From: Marinobacter salinexigens
GTDB taxonomy: Bacteria > Pseudomonadota > Gammaproteobacteria > Pseudomonadales > Oleiphilaceae
Length of the DNA: 64,000 bases
Direction of reading: 5' to 3'
Assembly (NCBI RefSeq): GCF_008370345.1
Contig: NZ_VTUU01000004.1
Location: 124,001-188,000, forward strand
A model generated the notes under the pieces. The model was given only the letters and a program-made list of their open reading frames with translations, searched no databases and was not told the DNA's origin. The position numbers and the translations under genes were made by a program. Of this stretch, positions 27,959 through 36,675 are shown piece by piece (the stretch's first letter is position 1; each line of letters begins with the position of its first letter).

Positions 27959-30444
27959 TGGCTGCAGCCAGCAAGCTTATGTCTGTCCGTCGGGACTGGC
28001 GGGAAAGGGATGTTCGTGTTGTTCTCGCCGCACTCATCATCGCGGTTGCCACAGTAGCCACGATTGCCCTATTTGCAGGGCAGCTTCAGCGGACATTGGT
28101 TTCGTCTGCGAGTTCATTTCTCGCAGCGGATCGCCAGTTGGAAGCGGAGAATGGCAGGGAAATCCCTGGCGAATGGCTGACTGAAGCCCATGCCCGAGGG
28201 CTGGAAACCGGTCGTATGGTGGAATTTTCGACCATGGTGTTCGGTGCTGACAATTTCCAGTTGGTGTCGGTAAAGGCTGTGAGCAATGAGTATCCGTTGC
28301 GCGGCGAAATTGAGGTCCAGAGGCAATCCGAAGGCCCGAGAACGCTGGTCGGCGCGGGTCCTGGGCGGGGTGAAGTCTGGATTAACCCAAGGTTGCTGCG
28401 CCTGTTGGATCTGACCATTGGTGAATCGCTTGAGGTAGGCAACCGAAATCTGAAAGTTACCGGGTTACTGATCCGGGAACCGGATGGCGGATTCCGGCTG
28501 TCTGCACTCGCTCCCAGGGTAATGATGCATGCGGATGACGTGCCGTCTACGGGGGTTATCCAGGAAGGTTCACGGGTCGAATATGTTTATCTTTTTGCCG
28601 GTTCGGAGACGGCTCTGGACGACTATTACCGTTGGCTTCAGCCACAATTGGAGCCAAGTCAGGAATGGGAAGGTGTCAGGGATGGGGACACGTTTTCCCG
28701 GTCCCTCGAACGGGCTGAACGATTTTTGTTGCTCGGAGGTAGCCTTGCCGTGCTTCTGGCGGCGGTCGCCGTTGCAGTTGCAAGCCGGCAGTACGCACTA
28801 TCCCAGCGCGACACGGTAGCCTTGCTGAAAACCCTGGGCGTAAGAAGTAACGGTATTGGCCGTTTGTATCTGCGCAGGCTGGCCCTCTGGGGCATTGCCG
28901 GAGCGGTGGCGGGTCTTTTTGTCGCGGTGCCGCTGTTCTGGGGGCTGACGCGTATGCTGAGCGAGCTTCTGGAACGGCCTGTTGAACTCTACCTTGATCC
29001 CATGGCCCTGGCGCCGGCGCTACTGACAGCCGTGGTGTCGTTGTTTGCGTTTGCCTACCCCCCAATTCGCCGGCTCCGGAATGTTCCGGCGATGCGGGTG
29101 CTTCGAAGCCAGCCAGGGGAAACGGGTCGTGAAGCGATTCCGGACATCCTGGTGGCTATTGTTGCGGTATTTGGTCTGGTCTGGCTTTACGCTGGCGAGC
29201 TGGGTCTGGTGCTTGCACTACTGGGCGGTCTGCTCCTGCTGCTGGGCGTTCTTGCGTTGTTTGGTTGGCTGCTGGTGTCTGGTCTGCGTCGGGTTCGCGG
29301 TGGTGGCAATGCCTGGAGGCTGGCTCTTGTCGGCCTTTATCGGCATCGTCGTGCCAGTATGTCCCAGATTGCCGTATTTGCCATGACACTGATGCTGGCG
29401 GCAACACTTGTACTGGTGCGAACTTCACTGCTGGATGATTGGCAGGCCCAATTGCCCGATGATGCTCCCAACCATTTCCTGATCAATATTTCTCCGGATT
29501 CGGTGGAAAGCGTTGCCAGCTTCTGGAGCGAAAGAGGGCACGACCTGGACCAGCTGTATCCGATGGTGAGGGGTCGCCTGACCGAACTTAATGGCCTTCC
29601 AGTGAAAGAGGCGGTCAGCAAAGATGAACGTATCAACGCCTTGAATCGGGAACTGAATCTGACCTGGATGTCCTCGTTGCCTGCGGACAATGAGATTGTC
29701 GAGGGTGCGTGGTTCACTCCGGGGCAGGACCGGGGTGTGTCTGTCGAGGCGGAACTCGCGGGGCGTCTGGGGCTGGCGATCGGAGATCGGCTGACATTTA
29801 CTATTGGCTCCCAAAAGGTCACCGAGTCGGTTACCAGTATCCGGACTGTCCAGTGGGACAGTATGAAACCGAATTTCTACATGGCATTTCCTCCGGGCGG
29901 GGGGCTGACCGATATGCCTGCTACCTGGATTACGAGCTTCTACCTGCCTGAAGAAGGTAAGCCGGGGCTGAATGAGTTTTCGCGGCAATTCCCGACCATA
30001 TCGGTACTCGAAATAGACCACATCATTGCCCGTATCCAGCAAATCGTTCAGCAGGTAACCCAGGCGATTGAGGCTATCCTTGCCCTGATCCTTGCGGCAG
30101 CGCTGGTGGTGATGGCGGCGGTTGTCAGTGCGACGCTCAGGGATCGTCAGCGGGAAGGGGCGTTGCTAAGAACATTGGGTGGGCAACAGTCTTTGCTGGT
30201 TCGGAGCACGATGCTGGAATTCGTGCTGTTGGGCGGTTTCGCCGGGCTTCTGGGTGTGACTGCGGCGGAGGCTGCCGTATGGGCCCTGCAGTTCGGGATG
30301 TTCGATGGTAACTTCGGTTGGCACTGGCAGGTGGTTCTGCCGATTCCTGTCATCAGTGCGGTGGTTCTTGCGTTGTTTGGCCGCTGGCAGCTTGGGCCCG
30401 TGCTCAGCGTTTCTCCGATGCTTTTGCTGAGACGCCTTGAGTAA
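27958..30444 (+). CDS. ybbP: FtsX-family ABC permease YbbP
   Basis: This 828-residue inner membrane protein has two FtsX/MacB-type permease repeats. A first membrane helix lies at about residues 17-40, followed by a periplasmic region to about 250. A cluster of helices spans about 255-480, a second periplasmic region about 500-690, and terminal helices about 700-820. KTLGVRSNGIGRLYLRR and RTLGGQQSLLVRSTMLEF are the paired coupling motifs that contact the ATPase. Its ATG overlaps the ybbA stop (ATGA), showing translational coupling. Confidence 0.92.
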   Translation: MAAASKLMSVRRDWRERDVRVVLAALIIAVATVATIALFAGQLQRTLVSSASSFLAADRQLEAENGREIPGEWLTEAHARGLETGRMVEFSTMVFGADNFQLVSVKAVSNEYPLRGEIEVQRQSEGPRTLVGAGPGRGEVWINPRLLRLLDLTIGESLEVGNRNLKVTGLLIREPDGGFRLSALAPRVMMHADDVPSTGVIQEGSRVEYVYLFAGSETALDDYYRWLQPQLEPSQEWEGVRDGDTFSRSLERAERFLLLGGSLAVLLAAVAVAVASRQYALSQRDTVALLKTLGVRSNGIGRLYLRRLALWGIAGAVAGLFVAVPLFWGLTRMLSELLERPVELYLDPMALAPALLTAVVSLFAFAYPPIRRLRNVPAMRVLRSQPGETGREAIPDILVAIVAVFGLVWLYAGELGLVLALLGGLLLLLGVLALFGWLLVSGLRRVRGGGNAWRLALVGLYRHRRASMSQIAVFAMTLMLAATLVLVRTSLLDDWQAQLPDDAPNHFLINISPDSVESVASFWSERGHDLDQLYPMVRGRLTELNGLPVKEAVSKDERINALNRELNLTWMSSLPADNEIVEGAWFTPGQDRGVSVEAELAGRLGLAIGDRLTFTIGSQKVTESVTSIRTVQWDSMKPNFYMAFPPGGGLTDMPATWITSFYLPEEGKPGLNEFSRQFPTISVLEIDHIIARIQQIVQQVTQAIEAILALILAAALVVMAAVVSATLRDRQREGALLRTLGGQQSLLVRSTMLEFVLLGGFAGLLGVTAAEAAVWALQFGMFDGNFGWHWQVVLPIPVISAVVLALFGRWQLGPVLSVSPMLLLRRLE

Positions 30445-30465
30445 CCTGGCGGGACCGATAACGGG

Positions 30466-31254
30466 TTAACGGTAATTGGCGAGAATGGCGTCAAGTTCGC
30501 CATTCTCCTGGATATGTCTGAGTTCCTTGTTGAATGGTTCAATGAAATCCGCGAATTCTTTTCGAACCATAATTCGATAGCCAAAATGGGTCAGGTTTTT
30601 CGGAAGAGAAACGAACTCATCACGTAGCCCCAGATTGCGGAGTAGCCATTGTCCCAGGCGGCGCTCGGCGACAATGGCATCGAAACGTTCGTTATGCCGG
30701 GCGAAGGTGAACATGTCCCGGTCCCGGGGTACTTCAAAGCGCTTGATGGCCCCGGACTCAAAATGCGGTTGCAGCACCGGGTAATAATATCCCAGCGGCG
30801 TCACGATTGTTTTTCCGAACAGATCTTCGGGTTGGTCGTAGGTCAGATCTGATCCCCGGGGTACAAAGAACACTTCCTCGACCGTGACGATGGGGGCTGT
30901 AAACACAAAATCTTCCGGATGCTTGGTCCACTCTACGGCTCTTGGTGTGCCATCGAAGTATCCCTCGAACAGCAGTTCGTCCACCCGCTTTCGGGGGATC
31001 TTGACCGCTTCTACGGTGTAGCCGATTCGGCCGGCAATCAGTGAGAACACATCCCACATAATGCCTGATGGGGCTGCCTGATCCACGATCAGGTAGGGGG
31101 GGTAGCCATTCGGTGAGACGTTGAGACGGAAGGTTTGGGGGGGCTCATCCGCAAACGTCATCGCGGAAAACAGTGAAGCAAGAACAAAAATTGCCAGAAA
31201 TGTCAGGGTATAGTGAGCTGAGGAAAACCGTAGGGAAGCGGGAAGGCCTGTCAT
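30466..31254 (-). CDS. Periplasmic binding protein, SBP_bac_3 type
   Basis: This 262-residue protein has a signal peptide (about residues 1-36, cut near SAMTFA) and the two-lobe fold of family 3 solute-binding proteins, with LNVSPNGYPPYLIVDQ and SGIMWDVFSLIAGRIGYTVE at the start of the mature part. No permease or ATPase gene is nearby. Marinobacter and Pseudomonas genomes carry many such orphan binding proteins; their ligands are mostly unknown and cannot be read from the sequence. Confidence 0.85.
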   Translation of the reverse strand: MTGLPASLRFSSAHYTLTFLAIFVLASLFSAMTFADEPPQTFRLNVSPNGYPPYLIVDQAAPSGIMWDVFSLIAGRIGYTVEAVKIPRKRVDELLFEGYFDGTPRAVEWTKHPEDFVFTAPIVTVEEVFFVPRGSDLTYDQPEDLFGKTIVTPLGYYYPVLQPHFESGAIKRFEVPRDRDMFTFARHNERFDAIVAERRLGQWLLRNLGLRDEFVSLPKNLTHFGYRIMVRKEFADFIEPFNKELRHIQENGELDAILANYR

Positions 31255-31382
31255 TGATATGGAGCTCAGAGTGCATGTTGGTGTCTTGCCCGGCTACCTC
31301 CCTGCCAGATTTTCGATCATTTTTTCGTGTTTTATACAGGAAATCAAGCTGCTGAGTTCGGTGTAAAAAAAATGAAACAATT

Positions 31383-31407
31383 CAAGGGGTCGCGTTGCGA
31401 CCCCTTG
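31383..31407 (-). terminator. Terminator after the alcohol dehydrogenase
   Basis: A perfect 11 bp stem (CAAGGGGTCGC/GCGACCCCTTG) with a 3-base loop follows the alcohol dehydrogenase stop on the minus strand. A run of eight T lies about ten bases after the stem. Confidence 0.75.
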
Positions 31408-31415
31408 GCGTTAAT

Positions 31416-32603
31416 TCAGGCCCACGCCCGGCGAAGAATTGCCCGCGCATCTTCCAGGCTTACCTCCCTGGGATTGAACATGATGGAGCCGTCATCCAGC
31501 GCAACCTCGGCAATGTGGTCAAGCTGGCTTTCCTCAACTTTGCCGGTTTCTTTCAGGGTTCTCGGCAGCTGACAGCGCTTGTAGAGTTGGTCCCTTAGCT
31601 TACGGATGGCTGAAATGCTGGCCTCGGCACGCCGGCTTGCCGGTGTGGTGGCGTAGACCTCCGGGCCCTCAAGATAAAGCAGGAGCTCGCCCAGAGGTTC
31701 ACGGATGGATTCCAGATTGAACTCCAGAACGTAGGGCAGGTAAAGGCTCATACACAATCCGTGGGGCAGGTGACAAACCGCACCAGTGGCGTGCCCGAGT
31801 GAATGCACCAGACCTACCATGGAGTTGGAAAATGCAATCCCCGCCATTGTTGAGGCCTGCGCCAGTTCAAGACGGCCGTCGGAATCCTTGGGATTGTCCA
31901 TGACCGCAAGGAGTGCATTGCTGACCTTTTTCACTGCAGCCGTCGCATAGGCGTCGCTCAGCGGGTTCTTGGCCATACACGTAAAGGCTTCGGTGGCGTG
32001 GGTCAGGGCGTCCATCGCTGTTGCGGCCGTGATATGAGGCGGCAGGGTGAGGGTCATCCTTGGATCAATAACGGCAGCGTTGGGTAGCAGGAACGAAGAT
32101 GTGAACGGCAGCTTGACGCCTTTAGCTTCATCAGTGATCACCGCAACCGCGGTAACCTCCGAACCGGTTCCAGCCGTGGTCGGAACCACAAAAAACGGCT
32201 TGAGAGGATGTTTGAGAATGCCGGCGCCGCTGTATTTTGCGATGTCGTCCCCACCCTCAGATACCAGGATATTGACGGCTTTGCCGGTGTCGATGGCGGA
32301 ACCACCGCCGATGGCGATAATCGAATCGCATTTTTCAGAGCGGTAAACGCCTGCAATGTCCCTGACGACTGAGGTAGAGGAGTCCGGCGGAACGTCGTCG
32401 TATATGCTGACGATCTCCAGGCCACTCTCTTCACAGGCAGCAACGACAGGGTCCAGTAGTCCCGCGGCACGAACCCCTTTGTCGGTAATAATCATCGGCC
32501 GTTTGGCGGCAAGCCCGGCCAACTCGTAAGGAATGTGCTCCAGAGCAGCCTTTCCGGCGATGACTTTTACCGGGCAGAAGAACTCATAGTATTTGTTGGT
32601 CAT
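31416..32603 (-). CDS. Iron-containing alcohol dehydrogenase
   Basis: This 395-residue group III NAD(P)-dependent alcohol dehydrogenase has the nucleotide loop AIGGGSAIDTGKAV and a metal-binding region DALTHATEAFTCM with SLGHATGAVCHLPHG, supplying the His and Asp ligands. The substrate range cannot be read from the sequence; medium or long-chain alcohols are plausible in an organism of this type. The ATG overlaps the stop of the upstream gene at 32603, so the two form an operon. Confidence 0.92.
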   Translation of the reverse strand: MTNKYYEFFCPVKVIAGKAALEHIPYELAGLAAKRPMIITDKGVRAAGLLDPVVAACEESGLEIVSIYDDVPPDSSTSVVRDIAGVYRSEKCDSIIAIGGGSAIDTGKAVNILVSEGGDDIAKYSGAGILKHPLKPFFVVPTTAGTGSEVTAVAVITDEAKGVKLPFTSSFLLPNAAVIDPRMTLTLPPHITAATAMDALTHATEAFTCMAKNPLSDAYATAAVKKVSNALLAVMDNPKDSDGRLELAQASTMAGIAFSNSMVGLVHSLGHATGAVCHLPHGLCMSLYLPYVLEFNLESIREPLGELLLYLEGPEVYATTPASRRAEASISAIRKLRDQLYKRCQLPRTLKETGKVEESQLDHIAEVALDDGSIMFNPREVSLEDARAILRRAWA

Positions 32604-33157
32604 TATGCTCTCACCGTCTCGACAAAATTGGTTGCTACTTTCAGGTAAATTCGGGCCGCACTCACCAGCTTCTCCGGAAGGTGCAGATTCTGGGGGTATT
32701 CCTTGACCGCGCGTTCAGCAATGAGTTTGGGAAGAATGAACGACTCTAGTCGGTTGAGTACCCTGGTCATCCGAACGGCATAACTGATGTCTCCGTCCAC
32801 CAGCATCCGGTCGTTGGCAAAGGCGACCGAGGTTTTTTCCTGGAAGGACAGGACAAGAAAGGCGTGGGCGATGTGCTTGAACTGGATAGAGAGGTCTACC
32901 GGCCTCGGAGCCGAGTTGCCGTGGTACCGAAAACGGCCAAGCCCGGTGTGTTCAACGACCATGCTGGGGCCATCAGGCATGACCATCATTTCGAATAGAA
33001 ATCCCTCGGGAAGAACCCGGGATTCTTCCTTGACGGTGTTATCCACTTCACTCACTGCCTGAAGGGCTCTGCCCATCACCTGGAACATGAGCTCCACGTA
33101 CATTCGGCGGGCCTGGAAAACCATGGGTTGGATACGTTTCGCTAGCATCGCGGTCAT
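32603..33157 (-). CDS. SCP2-like or unknown protein in operon with dehydrogenase
   Basis: This 184-residue soluble protein is not firmly recognised. The middle and C-terminal parts (SVAFANDRMLVDGDISYAVRM and following helices) resemble the SCP2 sterol-carrier fold, which binds acyl chains or sterols. It has no signal peptide. It is translationally coupled (ATGA) to the iron alcohol dehydrogenase, suggesting that the pair acts on the same, perhaps lipid, substrate. The SCP2 call is tentative and the functional link is inference. Confidence 0.6.
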   Translation of the reverse strand: MTAMLAKRIQPMVFQARRMYVELMFQVMGRALQAVSEVDNTVKEESRVLPEGFLFEMMVMPDGPSMVVEHTGLGRFRYHGNSAPRPVDLSIQFKHIAHAFLVLSFQEKTSVAFANDRMLVDGDISYAVRMTRVLNRLESFILPKLIAERAVKEYPQNLHLPEKLVSAARIYLKVATNFVETVRA

Positions 33158-33315
33158 CCGTTCGTTGTTGGTATAGTCTGATTTTTAGAGTTAATGCTCT
33201 AAAAGTCAATGAAAGGTCTGACGTGGACGTTGCGTCAACTTGGCAAATGATTGATCGGAGATATAAAAAAGGCTGGTGAGCCCGTGCTGCACCAGCCTTC
33301 GGAAAGGTATACGGG

Positions 33316-34605
33316 TTATTGGGTTAATTGGGCCAGCTTGCGCTTGGCCTCTTCACCGGCAGTTCCACCAGACTCAGCAACCTTTGTGTACAAGGCTATG
33401 GCTTCGTCGCGGCGGTTTTCTTTCACCGCAATATCGCCAAGCCTGAGGTAGGCGATGGATGTCGGGACAATCTCATTGGCACGGGAAAGGTTTTCGCGGG
33501 CCTTGGTCAGTTGGTTGAGCTTCAGGGCTGTTAGCCCGTTATATAGCCGGTACTCAAACATTTCCGGATACAGGGAAACAGCCTTTTCAAAGTCGGCTTC
33601 AGCTTTCTGTTCCTGATTCTGTTCTTCGTAGATTCTGCCGCGCAGAGAATAGAACATGGCTTCATTGGGAGCAAGGCGAATGGCTTCATTCACCTTGGTA
33701 AGGGCGCTAGTGAAATCACCGTTCGCAGCAAGTTTCAGGGCATCATCGTGGGCCGTGTAGGCGGGCTGAAGTTTACGCAGAGTGGCAAGTTTGCGATCAA
33801 ATACGTCTTTACCCCGGTATCCGCCGGCACCAATCTTGTTAACGAGCGCCTGATTCTCCTGAACCCGTTTAACGGAAGGCGGATGGGTAGCGAACAGGCC
33901 ATCGATGAAGCCGCTTTCCTGACCTTTGGATAGTTCTACAAAGAGTTCCTGTAATTCAACGGCTGCCACCGGATCGTATCCAGCCTCTTTCATGTACAGG
34001 ATTCCATAGTAGTCAGACTCCAGCTCGTCTCCCTGACCATACTGGGCCAGTGCCAACTGGGAACCGAGTGCGGCGCCACCCATGATCAGGCCGGCCCACT
34101 CATTATCGGTAAGGGCGATGCCGAGTCCTGCGACGCCTGCGCTGATCAGCATTCCGTTCTGCATGCGCTGAACGCTATGGCGGGCTGCAGCATGAACGAT
34201 TTCATGGCCGATGACCGATGCCAGTTGGGCTTCGTCTTCCAGCTTGACCAACAATCCCCGGTTGATGGCAATCTTGCCACCCGGAAGGGCCCAGGCGTTG
34301 GGCACACTGTTGTTCAGAACGACAAATTCGTAAGGCAGGTCCGGGCGGTCACTGACTCTGGCCAGTTTCTGACCAACTTCTCGCACGTACAGGGTCAGTT
34401 CGGAGTCCAGATAGAACATACCACCCTGGGTTTGCTGGGTAGGTGTGTACTGTTCCGCACCCATGGAAAGTTCCTGGCTTTCCGAAATCAGGGACAGTTG
34501 CTGTTCACCGGTCACAGGATTTACCGAGCAACCAGTTAAAGTGATTGCTGATAAAAGCAATGTAATAATATGAAATTTGGTTATTTTAGCCACGCCTTGC
34601 TCCAT
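33316..34605 (-). CDS. M48 metalloprotease lipoprotein with TPR repeats
   Basis: This protein of about 429 residues resembles BepA (YfgC), the periplasmic protease and chaperone for outer membrane assembly. It has a lipoprotein signal with lipobox LTGC (about residue 26 from the chosen start), an M48 catalytic domain with VIGHEIVHAAARH as the zinc HExxH motif, and C-terminal TPR repeats (from about residue 280). The start at MEQGVAK is chosen because it gives a proper lipoprotein signal; the open frame extends 24 codons further. It is divergent from a DUF599 gene. Confidence 0.9.
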   Translation of the reverse strand: MEQGVAKITKFHIITLLLSAITLTGCSVNPVTGEQQLSLISESQELSMGAEQYTPTQQTQGGMFYLDSELTLYVREVGQKLARVSDRPDLPYEFVVLNNSVPNAWALPGGKIAINRGLLVKLEDEAQLASVIGHEIVHAAARHSVQRMQNGMLISAGVAGLGIALTDNEWAGLIMGGAALGSQLALAQYGQGDELESDYYGILYMKEAGYDPVAAVELQELFVELSKGQESGFIDGLFATHPPSVKRVQENQALVNKIGAGGYRGKDVFDRKLATLRKLQPAYTAHDDALKLAANGDFTSALTKVNEAIRLAPNEAMFYSLRGRIYEEQNQEQKAEADFEKAVSLYPEMFEYRLYNGLTALKLNQLTKARENLSRANEIVPTSIAYLRLGDIAVKENRRDEAIALYTKVAESGGTAGEEAKRKLAQLTQ

Positions 34606-34798
34606 TTTAATGCGTTTCCTTCCGCGGGCGGATTTGCCAAAATTTTCCGGCTCCGACGTCCCTGCGTTATACCACATGATTACACGCCTTCAAGCTGCTG
34701 AAAATCCCGGGCATCAGTGGTGGCCAAGGCGCCCATGGCGTATGATAAACACTTGTTCCCTCTCCGTTTCATTCTCTACGCATATCCAAAGGTTGTTA

Positions 34799-35548
34799 AT
34801 GGGTAACGTCCTCGAACTCGCATCGTTGCTGTGGTTCCTGATTTGCTGGCTGGGCTATGCAACATACTCTAAACGTCGCGCTGCAGATCGCCCGTGTCTG
34901 TCCAATACCCTGGACCTTTACCGGGAGGACTGGATGCGGGTAATGCTGAAACGGGGTAACCGGATTGCCGATGCATCCGTTGTGGGTAATCTCGAGCGTA
35001 ACGGTGCTTTTTTCGCTTCCAGCTGTTTGCTTATCCTGGCCGGTATCATCACGGCGCTGGGGTACACCGAACAGGTCATGGAAGTGTTCGGAACCATGCC
35101 CTTTGGAACATTGCCCAGCCGTGAAATCTGGGAATTGCGCATGGTGGTGCTGCTGGTGGTGTTTATCTATGCCTTCTTCAAATTCACCTGGTCCATGCGG
35201 ATGTATAACTTTGTGTCGGTGATGATTGGCAGCGCGCCAACACCGGACGACCCCAAGCCGAGCCCTGCTTCCAAAGAGGCATTCGCCCGCAGTGCTGGCA
35301 ATGTCTGCAATCTCGCCGGTGATGCATTCAACCTCGGATTGCGCTCCTACTACTATGCTCTGGCGGTTGTTGGCTGGTTTATCCATCCGGCCGTGTTTAT
35401 TGCTGCGTCTACACTGGTTGTGGTGGTTCTCTATCGCCGGGAATTCTGTTCCAGTGCGTTGGTCGCCCTGCGGTCCGGCAAGGTATTCGAAGAGCCTGCC
35501 CCTACCAGAGGCGTAAAGGGGGAGGCAACTCCCGATTCAAAATCCTGA
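34799..35548 (+). CDS. DUF599 membrane protein
   Basis: This protein of 249 residues has about four membrane helices (near residues 3-20, 75-95, 115-135 and 190-215) and matches the DUF599 family, whose function is unknown. YREDWMRVMLKRGNRIAD and NLERNGAFFASSCLLILAG are the typical conserved stretches. The ATG at 34799 is chosen because AAAGG precedes it; upstream in-frame codons lie in the divergent protease promoter region. Two thioesterase genes follow 17 bases after its stop, so an operon is likely. Confidence 0.85.
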   Translation: MGNVLELASLLWFLICWLGYATYSKRRAADRPCLSNTLDLYREDWMRVMLKRGNRIADASVVGNLERNGAFFASSCLLILAGIITALGYTEQVMEVFGTMPFGTLPSREIWELRMVVLLVVFIYAFFKFTWSMRMYNFVSVMIGSAPTPDDPKPSPASKEAFARSAGNVCNLAGDAFNLGLRSYYYALAVVGWFIHPAVFIAASTLVVVVLYRREFCSSALVALRSGKVFEEPAPTRGVKGEATPDSKS

Positions 35549-35565
35549 ACAGCTGGTTTTCCCGA

Positions 35566-36036
35566 ATGAACGATCAAATCCGTAAGGACCGGGTAACCCG
35601 GTTTATTGAAACACTCAATCAGGCCAGGGAGCTTGGCCTGACCGCTACTGAAGCCAGTGACGGGCGCCTGACACTCTGCATGCCCTACGATGACCGGATC
35701 ATCGGTAATCCGGATACCGGGGTTATACACGGTGGCGCGATTACCACACTGATGGACACGGCCTCCGGCTCTGTCATCCTCTGTGCTCTCGAGGATTTCG
35801 AGCTTTGTCCGACACTGGATCTGCGGGTGGACTACATGCGTCCGGCAGAACCGAAAAAGCCGGTATACGCCCGGGCTGAGACATACAAAGTGACGCGCAA
35901 CATCATCTTTACCCGCTGTGAGGCCTTTCAGGAAGGCGGTGAAACCATAGCGAACTGTGTGGGGACGTTCATGCGGATTGGTAAGGAAGCAACCCCTAAG
36001 CACTATCGGGATCTTATTGCGGGAGGTGGTGAATGA
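35566..36036 (+). CDS. PaaI-type hotdog thioesterase 1
   Basis: This 156-residue single hotdog-fold protein has the core GNPDTGVIHGGAITTLMDTASG, where the HGG and following Asp/Thr form the acyl-CoA thioesterase active site of the PaaI/YdiI group. It likely hydrolyses acyl-CoA or acyl-aryl thioesters in the cytoplasm. Its stop overlaps the start of a second thioesterase of the same family, so the two may form a heteromer. The natural substrate is unknown. Confidence 0.85.
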   Translation: MNDQIRKDRVTRFIETLNQARELGLTATEASDGRLTLCMPYDDRIIGNPDTGVIHGGAITTLMDTASGSVILCALEDFELCPTLDLRVDYMRPAEPKKPVYARAETYKVTRNIIFTRCEAFQEGGETIANCVGTFMRIGKEATPKHYRDLIAGGGE

Positions 36037-36467
36037 CTGACCCTGAAGTTCTGCGCTATACCCGTGAAACAGGCGATTTCTCCCGCATGCTGGAAAGTAT
36101 TCCCTACGCACGCTTTATCGGCCTTGCCTGCGACCAGTTCGGAGATGACCTGATTTTCCGGTTACCCCAGAAAGAACAGAATCTGGGTAACCCGATATTG
36201 CCAGCCATTCATGGAGGCGTGATCGGCGGCTTCATGGAAATGTCGGCTGCGATCTATCTGATGATGTCTCAAGATACAGTCCGCATGCCGCGAATCGTGG
36301 ACTTTTCTCTGGACTACCTCCGCGCCGGTCTGAACCGGGAAACCTACGCCGAATGCCGCCTGACCCGTCAGGGCAACCGGGTAGCCAATGTGATGATTAC
36401 CGCATGGCAAAAATCCCGTTCCCAGCCGATTGCTACTGCCAGGGCCCACTTCCTCATGGAAGATTGA
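36033..36467 (+). CDS. PaaI-type hotdog thioesterase 2
   Basis: This 144-residue protein is a second, diverged hotdog thioesterase with the core PAIHGGVIGGFMEMSAA, overlapping the previous gene by 4 bases (ATGA). The two share fold and length but little sequence, which suggests an old duplication or a heterodimer. A large hairpin repeat (copy D) lies between its stop and htpG. Confidence 0.83.
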   Translation: MTDPEVLRYTRETGDFSRMLESIPYARFIGLACDQFGDDLIFRLPQKEQNLGNPILPAIHGGVIGGFMEMSAAIYLMMSQDTVRMPRIVDFSLDYLRAGLNRETYAECRLTRQGNRVANVMITAWQKSRSQPIATARAHFLMED

Positions 36468-36547
36468 TTTCCTGACCTGTCAGGACTTGAAAAGCCTCCG
36501 GGTGCCCCCACTTTTTTCTCCAGAATCTACTCAACAGTAGGGTGGTG

Positions 36548-36633
36548 CAGTCAGGCCGGGACTTCCAAAACCGTGCGGAGCCGAGCGTACAGGGATGTAT
36601 TCACAGCGTGTTTTGGAAGTCCCGGCCTGACTG
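36548..36633 (-). repeat. Large hairpin repeat, copy D
   Basis: A perfect 24 bp stem (36548-36571 with 36610-36633) encloses a 38-base loop. Read on the minus strand the loop is ACGCTGTGAATACATCCCTG, then TACGCTCGGCTCCGCACG. It keeps the first internal helix as TACA/TGTA, a compensated change from CACA/TGTG in the other copies, and lacks the second helix. It sits between two co-directional genes, opposite to their orientation, and the outer stem sequence is again unrelated to the others. Confidence 0.85.
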
Positions 36634-36675
36634 TGCCGCTGCACCAAACTAAACAATGCAGGAGAAATATAAGCC

